Positions 16,875 through 25,380 of a DNA stretch of 64,000 bases are shown here, one piece after another. The stretch is taken from assembly GCA_046346965.1 (NCBI GenBank), contig JAXMHB010000002.1:62001-126000 (forward strand), in the 5' to 3' direction. Each line of letters starts with the position of its first letter. Positions within the stretch are counted from its first letter, which is position 1. Below the pieces are notes generated by a model. That model was not told the origin of the DNA. It searched no databases and worked only from the letters and a program-made list of their open reading frames with translations. Origin of the DNA: JAXMHB01 sp046346965. Its GTDB lineage: Bacteria; Pseudomonadota; Gammaproteobacteria; Xanthomonadales; SZUA-5. The position numbers and the translations under genes were made by a program.

Positions 16875-17549
16875 TCACACTAGGCGCGCGTCGCGCCGGT
16901 ACAGCCAGGGACGCAGCGTCAGCGCCAGGAACAGGCCGTTGATGAAGCCGAACACATGCGCCCACCAGGCGACGGCGCCGGAGCGCGAGCCCAGCGTTTC
17001 CAGCACCTGAAACAGCAGCCAGATGCCGATCAGGTGCAGCGCCGGCACGCGCACCAGCTGGAAGTACAGGCCGAGCGGCAGGATGACGCCCAGATTGGAG
17101 CGGGGGAACAGCAGCACGTAGGCGCCGATCAGCGCCGACACGGCGCCGCTGGAACCGATGATGGGTGCGTTCATCAGCGGCGACATCAGCGCGGCGAACA
17201 GATTGGCGGCGGCGCCGGCGATCAGGAACAGCACCAGGCAGCGCACGGAGCCCAGGCTGCGTTCGACGGCGCTGCCGAACAGCCCGAGGAACAGCAGATT
17301 GCCGAACAGATGCGTCCAGTCGGCATGCACGAACAGGGCGCTGAACAGGCGCAGCCCGGGCCCGCCGAGCAAGGCGCTGATGTCCATGCGCAACTCGGAG
17401 GGAACCGTGCCCCAGCTCTGCAGCAGCGCCAGCCGCTGGCCGGGATCGGCGAGCGCCTGCCACACGGCCACTGACAGGCAGGCCAGCACCAGCAGCGGCG
17501 TACCCCAATACCAGCGTCGGCTGGGCTTCTCGTCGACGCGGACAAACAC
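16875..17549 (-). CDS. Rhomboid-family intramembrane serine protease
   Basis: 224 residues, about six transmembrane helices, inner membrane. Catalytic features: GSSGAVSAL with nucleophile S134, H198 in WWAHVFGF, and the loop HLFGN (H80, N84) of the conserved HxxxN element. This class cleaves single-pass membrane proteins within the bilayer. The GTG start at 17549 comes 2 nt after the stop of gspB, so the gene is cotranscribed and probably translationally coupled with gspA-gspB. A link to secretion-machinery processing is inference only. Confidence 0.9.
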   Translation of the reverse strand: MFVRVDEKPSRRWYWGTPLLVLACLSVAVWQALADPGQRLALLQSWGTVPSELRMDISALLGGPGLRLFSALFVHADWTHLFGNLLFLGLFGSAVERSLGSVRCLVLFLIAGAAANLFAALMSPLMNAPIIGSSGAVSALIGAYVLLFPRSNLGVILPLGLYFQLVRVPALHLIGIWLLFQVLETLGSRSGAVAWWAHVFGFINGLFLALTLRPWLYRRDARLV

Positions 17550-17551
17550 GG

Positions 17552-18457
17552 TCAGTAGGTCTGGCGCGGGAGCAGGAAGCGCTGGCCGCGGAACTCCATC
17601 ACTGCACCGTCGGCGACGATGTCGAGCAGATTGAGATCGGGGCCGGGTTGCGCATTATCGAGCGTGTAGCGCTTCCCGTTCAGCACGATAAAGCGCTCCT
17701 CGCGCAGTGGGCTGTAGACGTGCATGGACAGCGTCAGCTTCGGCAGATCCTTACGCGTGGCGTAGGGCAGCTGATACATGTTCGGCAGTTGCTCCGCGGT
17801 GGGCGCAGCTGCGGGGGGAATCGCCGCCATGGCGGGTGCCGTCACGGGTGCTTCGACCACTGGCGGCGCCTGGACGTCGGCCGTTGCCGGCGTCGGGGGC
17901 GCCGCAAGGTCAGCGGGCGCCGGTTCCGCTACCGGCTGCACGGCGACGGGCTCGGCCGGCGCTGCGGCCGGCGGCGCTGGCTCGGCCGCCACCACCGGCG
18001 GCGGCAATACGGTAGGGGTGTACAGGCCGGCGCGCACCGGCACCGGCAAACCGCCGCCAGAGACGGTCTGCGCCGTGCCACCACCGTCCATGCCGCCCAA
18101 CATCGCGGCCTCGGGCGAGCCCGTCGGCGGCGCACCCGGCGGCTGCTCGGGCGCGCTGGACAGCACCGGCGCCTCGGTGCCGGGCACCGGTACGGTGCCG
18201 GCCGCGGCGGTGGCGGGTGCGCCCGGCGCGCCGGCGGGTGACTGGTCGGCGCTCATCGGGGCGCCGGCCTGGGGACGCTGGAGATAGTAGAAGGCGCCCG
18301 TCAGTCCCGCCGCCAACAGGACGGCACCGGCGCCGGCAAACCAGGGCGCTCGACTCGACCGCCGGCGCGGCGCGTAACTGCTGCCGTGCAGGCTGGGCGG
18401 CTGACCGCGGCGGCGCTCCGCTTCAGACTTCTTCAGTGCATCCAGAATCAAGGACAT
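17552..18457 (-). CDS. gspB: General secretion pathway protein B
   Basis: 301 residues. The N-terminus MSLILDALKKSEAERRRGQP is the family's signature, followed by a single transmembrane helix (about 40-60), a long Pro/Ala-rich periplasmic linker (about 65-225) and a compact C-terminal domain (LHVYSP-type core, here LSMHVYSPLREERFIVLNG, then DIVADGAVMEFRG). GspB works with GspA in placing the T2SS secretin through the peptidoglycan layer. It starts 3 nt after the gspA stop. Confidence 0.9.
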   Translation of the reverse strand: MSLILDALKKSEAERRRGQPPSLHGSSYAPRRRSSRAPWFAGAGAVLLAAGLTGAFYYLQRPQAGAPMSADQSPAGAPGAPATAAAGTVPVPGTEAPVLSSAPEQPPGAPPTGSPEAAMLGGMDGGGTAQTVSGGGLPVPVRAGLYTPTVLPPPVVAAEPAPPAAAPAEPVAVQPVAEPAPADLAAPPTPATADVQAPPVVEAPVTAPAMAAIPPAAAPTAEQLPNMYQLPYATRKDLPKLTLSMHVYSPLREERFIVLNGKRYTLDNAQPGPDLNLLDIVADGAVMEFRGQRFLLPRQTY

Positions 18458-18460
18458 GAC

Positions 18461-20068
18461 TCAACCTCGCGGCGTCTCAAGGCGCGCGAGCCGCGGGCCT
18501 TGCACATCATAACTGGCCAGTGCCATCTGCGTTTCCGGCCCGGCGATCCCGTCGGCCACCAGGCCGAGGCGGATCTGCAGCCGGCGCAGCCGACGTTCCA
18601 GTTCACCATCGAAACGCGCCTCCTGCGTGCTGGCCTGACCGCCCAGTCCGTCTTGGACCTCGGCCAGCGCCAAACGTTCACGCAACCAGACGACCGCTGG
18701 TCCGCTATCGCCCTGGCGCAGCACCTGCGGCAGGAAATCCGGCGCCCGCCACAGCGCGCGATAGTCGCCCAGCCAGTGCAGCTCGATCAGCGCGCGCGGC
18801 AGTTCGACGGTTTCGCCGGCCAGCAGCAGGCGTACGCGCAGATCGTCCATGCCGAGCAGCAGCGCCGAGACAAAGCCCTCGGGTTTGCGCAGCCGCAGCA
18901 CCACCGGCCGCCCCAGCGCGCCCAGTCGGCCCAGCGGCCCGGTGGCGCGCAGGCATTTGAGGCCGGGGCCGACGCTGCCCTCGCAGGCCGCCAGTCTGGC
19001 GATGCCTTCGGCATCGGCCGGCCAGTCCCATAGCGCGGCCAGACCCGTCCACGGCCGCGCATCATTGTCCGCCGCCGCCGCCAGCAGGCGCGCCAGCAGC
19101 TGTTCCGGGCTCTCGGACGGCGCCGCCGGCGCTACCGCGGCCACTGCCTCGGTGGTGTGATCGGGCGATCGCGGCCACCACCACAGCAAGGCCAGGAAGG
19201 CTAGCAGCGCCGCCGCAGCCGCCAGCCAGCCCAGGCGACGTCGTCCGCGTGCGCCGCCCAACAAGGCCTCGTCGGCGGCCTCATCGACGATGCGCTCGTT
19301 GATGCTGTCCAGCGTGCGCGCGTAGCCGGCCACCATGGCGCGATCGGCGATCACGTTGATCAGGCGCGGCACGCCGCCCGAGCGCTTGTGCAGCGCCTTC
19401 AGCGCCAGTCGCGTGAACGGGATGCGCTCGCTGCCAGCCACGTGCAGCCGGTGGCGCACATAGGTTTCGGTTTCATCCACATCGAGCGGCGTCAGGTGGT
19501 AGCGCGCGGTGATGCGCTGGGCCAGTTGGCGCAGGTCCGGGCGATCGAGCAGCGTGCGCAGCTCGGGTTGGCCCAGCAGGATGATCTGCATCAGCTTCTG
19601 CGTCGCCGTTTCCAGATTGGTCAACAGACGCACCTGCTCCAGCGATTCCACCGACAGGTTCTGCGCCTCGTCGATGATCACCACCACGCGTTCGCCGTCG
19701 GCATGCGCCTTCAGCAGGAAGGCATTGAGCTGGTCGGTCAGCGACTTCAGACTGCCGCGCGCCTCGGCGATGTCCACCTGCAGTTCTTCGCAGATGGTCT
19801 CCAGCAGTTCCACTGGGTTGAGCAAGGGATTCAGCAGCAGCGCCACCCGCGTTTGCTCGGGGATCTGCTCAAGCAGCAGCCGGCACAGCGTGGTCTTGCC
19901 GGTGCCGACCTCGCCGGTCAGCTGCACGAAGCCGCCGGTGCCACCCTGGCCGACGCCGTACAACAGATGCGCCAGTCCGTCCCGGTGGCGCTCGCTCAGG
20001 TAAACGAAGCGCGGATCCGGGGTAATCGAGAAGGGGGCCTCGCTGAGGCCATAGAATTCCAGGTACAT
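18461..20068 (-). CDS. gspA: General secretion pathway ATPase GspA/ExeA
   Basis: About 535 residues. The N-terminal AAA+ ATPase (FYGLSEAPFSITPDPRF start, Walker A GEVGTGKT about 52-60, Walker B VVVIIDEAQNL) lies in the cytoplasm. One transmembrane helix is at about 280-298. The periplasmic part ends in a peptidoglycan-binding-like domain (RLRRLQIRLGLVADGIAGPE). ExeA/ExeB of Aeromonas assembles the secretin in the wall. Two adjacent ATGs (20071, 20068) can start it. A TAGAAT -10 box places the likely transcription start on the second, so the mRNA may be leaderless. It heads the operon gspA-gspB-rhomboid. Confidence 0.9.
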   Translation of the reverse strand: MYLEFYGLSEAPFSITPDPRFVYLSERHRDGLAHLLYGVGQGGTGGFVQLTGEVGTGKTTLCRLLLEQIPEQTRVALLLNPLLNPVELLETICEELQVDIAEARGSLKSLTDQLNAFLLKAHADGERVVVIIDEAQNLSVESLEQVRLLTNLETATQKLMQIILLGQPELRTLLDRPDLRQLAQRITARYHLTPLDVDETETYVRHRLHVAGSERIPFTRLALKALHKRSGGVPRLINVIADRAMVAGYARTLDSINERIVDEAADEALLGGARGRRRLGWLAAAAALLAFLALLWWWPRSPDHTTEAVAAVAPAAPSESPEQLLARLLAAAADNDARPWTGLAALWDWPADAEGIARLAACEGSVGPGLKCLRATGPLGRLGALGRPVVLRLRKPEGFVSALLLGMDDLRVRLLLAGETVELPRALIELHWLGDYRALWRAPDFLPQVLRQGDSGPAVVWLRERLALAEVQDGLGGQASTQEARFDGELERRLRRLQIRLGLVADGIAGPETQMALASYDVQGPRLARLETPRG

Positions 20069-20074
20069 CATTCG

Positions 20075-20080
20075 ATTCTA
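20075..20080 (-). promoter_or_regulatory. Putative -10 box of gspA, implying a leaderless mRNA
   Basis: TAGAAT on the minus strand. Seven bases downstream of its last base is the A of the ATG at 20068. The -35 region (GCGACC at 17 bp) is poor. Confidence 0.4.
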
Positions 20081-20244
20081 GCCGGTCCACCGGAGCAGGT
20101 CGCGAATGCCTGGCGCAGGGTGAGCAGGGCGGGGCAGTCCAGAGTGGTACCCGAGCTTCGACTGCGGCGGGCGCGCCGGGTTCCATGGGCCGGCGACGCG
20201 GTTCATGCGAAGCTACCGTTCCCTGCTTGCATGACCCTGGCCCC

Positions 20245-21450
20245 ATGTTGATCCGCTTCCTGCTGACGCTGCGTGCCTTCGGGCTGAAGATCGGCCTGTC
20301 CGAGTACCTGACGCTGCTCGAAGCGCTGAAGCAAGGCCATGCGCAGCTGTCGCTGGAGGATTTCTATGCGCTGGCGCGGGCGGCGTGGATCAAGGACGAG
20401 AATCTGTATGACCGCTACGACCGCGCCTTCGGCGCTTTCTTCAACGGCGCCGCCGAGCTGGTGCCGGACTGGATGAAGGACATCCCGCCCGAGTGGCTGG
20501 AGCAGCAGTTCCTGCGTGAACTCAGTGAGGAGGACAAAGCCAAGCTGCAGGCGCTGGGCTCACTGGAGCAACTGATGGCCGAGCTGCGCAAGCGCCTGGA
20601 GGAGCAGACCGAGCGCCACGCCGGCGGCAATCGCTGGATCGGCACTGGCGGCACCTCACCTTTTGGCCACGGCGGCTACAACCCGCAGGGTGTGCGCATT
20701 GGCGGCAAAGGCCAACAGGGCAAGGCGGTAAAAATCTGGGAGAAGCGCGAGTACCGCAATCTGGACGACGAGGTGGAACTCGGTCGCCGCAATTTCCAGA
20801 TCGCTCTGCGGCGCTTGCGCAAATTCGCCCGCGAGGGCGCGGCCGACGAGCTGGATCTGGATGGCACCATCGACGCCACCGCGCGCAATGCGGGCTGGCT
20901 GGATCTGAAGCTGCGCCCCGAACGCCACAATGCGGTCAAGCTGCTGCTGTTCATCGACATTGGCGGCTCGATGGACGAGCACATCCGAGTGTGCGAGGAG
21001 CTGTTTTCCGCCGCCAAGGCCGAGTTCAAGCACCTGGAGCACTACTATTTCCACAACTGCCTGTACGACCGCGTGTGGAAAGACAACCGCCGCCGCTGGC
21101 AGGAAACCACGCCGACGCAGGAGCTGCTGCACAAGTATCCGGCCGATTACCGGGTGATCTTCGTCGGCGATGCCAGCATGAGCCCGCTGGAATTGCTGGA
21201 GCCGGGCGGCTCGATCGAGCACTGGAACGAGGAGTCCGGCATGGTCTGGCTGCAGCGCGTGCTCCGCACCTGGCCGCGCTGCGTCTGGCTGAATCCGGCC
21301 GAGCGCGACTACTGGCAGTACACGCCGACCATCCATCACATCCGCAAGGCCTTTGGCGAGCGCATGTACCCGCTGACGCTGGCCGGGATTACCGAGGCCA
21401 TCGACGGACTGAAGCGCACGACGGCGCCGGTGACCGCCGACATCGACTGA
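20245..21450 (+). CDS. VWA domain protein, CoxE-like
   Basis: 401 residues, cytoplasmic. The N-terminus (MLIRFLLTLRAFGLKIGLSE) and overall layout match CoxE-type proteins with a C-terminal von Willebrand factor A domain. The metal-site motif is D238-I-G-G-S242-M-D, the DxGGS variant usual in this family. Such proteins usually act with a MoxR-type AAA+ ATPase as cofactor-insertion chaperones; no MoxR gene is next to it here. The start at ATG 20245 is chosen by alignment of the N-terminus; no clear ribosome binding site. A bidirectional terminator follows. Confidence 0.8.
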   Translation: MLIRFLLTLRAFGLKIGLSEYLTLLEALKQGHAQLSLEDFYALARAAWIKDENLYDRYDRAFGAFFNGAAELVPDWMKDIPPEWLEQQFLRELSEEDKAKLQALGSLEQLMAELRKRLEEQTERHAGGNRWIGTGGTSPFGHGGYNPQGVRIGGKGQQGKAVKIWEKREYRNLDDEVELGRRNFQIALRRLRKFAREGAADELDLDGTIDATARNAGWLDLKLRPERHNAVKLLLFIDIGGSMDEHIRVCEELFSAAKAEFKHLEHYYFHNCLYDRVWKDNRRRWQETTPTQELLHKYPADYRVIFVGDASMSPLELLEPGGSIEHWNEESGMVWLQRVLRTWPRCVWLNPAERDYWQYTPTIHHIRKAFGERMYPLTLAGITEAIDGLKRTTAPVTADID

Positions 21451-21460
21451 TCGCCCACAA

Positions 21461-21484
21461 AAAAGGCCGCTCGCGCGGCCTTTT
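21461..21484. terminator. Bidirectional intrinsic terminator between the VWA gene and rpoD
   Basis: Stem AAAAGGCCGC / GCGGCCTTTT with loop TCGC. A-rich and T-rich flanks on both sides serve both strands. It separates two convergent genes. Confidence 0.9.
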
Positions 21485-21504
21485 CTGCAGCGGAAGGCGT
21501 CGCC

Positions 21505-23372
<1,868 letters not shown>

Positions 23373-23414
23373 GCGCGCTGGGCCTGGGAGACAGGTCTGG
23401 GAAGAGAACCCGGC

Positions 23415-23420
23415 AGTATA
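23415..23420 (-). promoter_or_regulatory. Putative -10 box of rpoD
   Basis: TATACT on the minus strand (GATATACTG), 43 nt before the ATG at 23372; the implied leader is about 36 nt. TTGCTA lies upstream but with an over-long 21-bp spacer. Confidence 0.45.
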
Positions 23421-23528
23421 TCGGAAGACCGCCCTTCCGCCTAGCAAGTTTCCCGCAGCCTTGCAAGCGTTCAGCGCGGGTGATGGAACGGGGATTGCTT
23501 GGGGGCGCTTGCTAGAGTCGCGTGGGGT

Positions 23529-23767
23529 GGAGCAAAAGCGGGGCGGGGGGCGGGGGGCGGGGACCAGCACTGTGGCGCTTCCATGCACTGTCACAGGTAC
23601 CAGTTTGCCGCCCGAGTCAGCGCGCCAGGGGCGAGACATGGACTCTGAATCAGTTTCGCCTTCGGCGCGCTGACTGCTTCTGCAAACTGGCGACAACGCC
23701 ACGCAGCCGCCACAGTGCTGGGCCCCCCGCCCCGCTTTCGATCCTACGCACTCATGTTTGGCAAGAG
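23529..23767. repeat. Dispersed inverted-repeat element, copy B (best preserved)
   Basis: Part of the 520-bp gene-free stretch 23373-23892. The left arm GGAGCAAAAGCGGGGCGGGG (from 23529), continuing to ACCAGCACTGTGGCG, pairs with the right arm GCCACAGTGCTGGGCCCCCC (from 23709), continuing to CCCCGCTTTCGATCC at 23744. The imperfect inverted ends are about 37 bp, span about 216 bp. Internal GGTACCAGTTTGCCGCCCGA (23597) is the reverse complement of a segment in copy A, and GGCGCGCTGACTGCTTCTGC (23660) is a second, direct copy. It ends with CTCATGTTTGGCAAGAG, as copy A does. No coding frame. Confidence 0.75.
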
Positions 23768-23906
23768 TCCATCTCTCGCCCCTGGCGCGCTTACTCGCTT
23801 GGCAAACTGGCGAGTGCCGCGTCCCGCGCTCCGCATCCCGCATCCCGGGTCCCGGGTCCCGGGTCCCGAGTCCCGTCTTAGCTCCTCCGCACTCACGTTT
23901 GGCAAA
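23768..23906. repeat. Partial repeat copy B2 with heptad tract
   Basis: Directly follows copy B. It contains GGCGCGCTTACTCGCTTGGC (23785), then a tandem tract of CGGGTCC-type heptads (about 23845-23876), and ends with ACTCACGTTTGGCAAAGG. The tract is the reverse complement of the heptads in copy A at 3137. The end overlaps the last codons of srkA. Confidence 0.6.
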
Positions 23907-24903
23907 GGTTCCCCAGCGCAATGCGCTCGGCCTGCGCTTCCAGCGTCTGCAGATGCTCATCCCAGAAGCGCGCGCTGGCGGCGTGGGGAAAGGCGCGCGG
24001 AAAGGCGGGGTCGTCATAGCGCGCCGACAGCCAGCCGCCGTAGTGGATCATTCGCAGTGCCCGCAGGGGCTCGATCCACGCCAGTTCGACGGGATCGAGG
24101 GTGCGGAACACCTCATAGCCGGCGCATAGCGCGGCCAATGCCTGCTGCTGGCCCTCGGTGTCGCCGGGTAGCAGCATCCACAGATCTTGTATGGCCGGCC
24201 CCATGCAGCAATCGTCGAAGTCGACGAACACCGGGCCAGTGTCGTTCCACAACAGGTTGCCGGGATGCAGATCGCCGTGCAGCCGCAGCGAGCGCGTCGG
24301 TGTGGCGGCAAATTGCGCGCGCACCTGATCCAGCAGCGCGCGCACCGAAGCTTCGAAGCGTGGCTTCAGCGACGGCGGCAACAGCGGGCCGGTCAGCGTG
24401 GCGTGCAGGCCATGCTCGCCCAGCGTGGCCACGCTCAGCGCCGGGCGGGCGCGGAAGGGGGCGCGTGCGCCGACCTGGTGGAGGCGACCGATCAGGCGCC
24501 CCAGCCATTCCAGATGCGCCTCGGACTCGAGTTCCGGCGCGCGACCGCGCAGTTTGGGAAACAGCGCGACGCGGTAGCGCACCGGCTCGGTGCTGTCGGC
24601 CGGCGTCAGGCTGGCCTCGATCAGCGTGCGGCCGTCAGCGTCGGCGATCGGCGCCGCCACCGGCAGATCGGCTTCCGCCAGTTCTTGCAGAAAGGCGTGT
24701 TCTTCCAGGATCGCGGCATCACTCAGTCGATCCGGCCGGTAGAACTTCGCAATGACCGGTTCCGCGCCCTCGCGACCGACCTGATAGACGCGGTTCTCGA
24801 AGCTGTTCAGGGCAAACAGGCGGCCATCGCAGACCACGCCCAGGCGTTCGACCGCATCCAGCACGCGGTCTGGCTGCAGGGCGTCGTAAGGATGGGTGTT
24901 CAC
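23893..24903 (-). CDS. srkA: Stress response kinase A (YihE/RdoA family)
   Basis: 336 residues (E. coli SrkA is 328). Cytoplasmic protein kinase of the aminoglycoside-phosphotransferase fold. Motifs: FALNSFENRVYQVG near the N-terminus, catalytic loop LHGDLHPGNLLW (HGD from 209) and metal-binding VDFDD (227-231). In E. coli it counters toxin-linked death under envelope stress. Start: GTG 24903, overlapping the upstream stop as GTGA, which indicates coupling to the thioesterase gene. Its final codons (NLCQT, stop) lie inside the TTTGGCAAACGTGAG-like end of repeat B2, so the C-terminus seems to have been set by the repeat insertion. Confidence 0.9.
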   Translation of the reverse strand: MNTHPYDALQPDRVLDAVERLGVVCDGRLFALNSFENRVYQVGREGAEPVIAKFYRPDRLSDAAILEEHAFLQELAEADLPVAAPIADADGRTLIEASLTPADSTEPVRYRVALFPKLRGRAPELESEAHLEWLGRLIGRLHQVGARAPFRARPALSVATLGEHGLHATLTGPLLPPSLKPRFEASVRALLDQVRAQFAATPTRSLRLHGDLHPGNLLWNDTGPVFVDFDDCCMGPAIQDLWMLLPGDTEGQQQALAALCAGYEVFRTLDPVELAWIEPLRALRMIHYGGWLSARYDDPAFPRAFPHAASARFWDEHLQTLEAQAERIALGNLCQT

Positions 24904-25325
24904 GCGCTCTTCGGGACCACCGAGAGGGTCAGGCGCGAGACGCACACCAGTTGCGCGGCGTCGCTCTCGATGCGGATTTCCCACACCTGGGTCGAGCGGC
25001 CGATGTGCAGCGCGCGTGCGGTGCCGGTGACGAAGCCCTCGCGCACGCCGCGCACGTGGTTGGCGTTGATGTCGAGGCCAACGACGCGCGCGTCGTCGCC
25101 GACCACCAGCGCGCCGGCGATGCTGCCCAGCGTTTCCGCCAGCACCACCGAAGAGCCGCCGTGCAGCAGGCCGTAGGGCTGCCGCGTGCGTGCATCCACC
25201 GGCATGCGGCCGCGCACGTAATCCGCGCCGACCTCGGTGATCTCGATGCCGAGCACCTCGGCGACGGTGCCGCGCGAGAGCGCATTCATCTGGTCCAGCG
25301 TGGGCGTGTGCTTCCAGAGTGCCAC
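24900..25325 (-). CDS. Hotdog acyl-CoA thioesterase, MenI/YdiI-like
   Basis: 141 residues. It resembles E. coli YdiI (1,4-dihydroxy-2-naphthoyl-CoA thioesterase) along its length: LWKHTPTLDQMNAL start, MPVDARTRQPYGLLHGGSSV with VLAETLGSIAG, and LDINANHVRGVREG. The acidic residue of the helix (E in VLAETLG) is the probable catalytic base. The GTG start at 25325 has GAGGAAA upstream. The true substrate may be another acyl-CoA, since nothing in the window makes menaquinone. Cotranscribed with plsB (55 bp upstream) and srkA (overlap). Confidence 0.85.
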   Translation of the reverse strand: MALWKHTPTLDQMNALSRGTVAEVLGIEITEVGADYVRGRMPVDARTRQPYGLLHGGSSVVLAETLGSIAGALVVGDDARVVGLDINANHVRGVREGFVTGTARALHIGRSTQVWEIRIESDAAQLVCVSRLTLSVVPKSA

Positions 25326-25380
25326 AGGGTTTCCTCGTCGATCAGCGGGTGGATGCGCGGACGGCCGACGCCGGGGCGGC

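Noticed and set aside
23845..23876. Short tandem repeats as a CRISPR array
   Set aside because: Heptads are contiguous without spacers and no cas gene is near.
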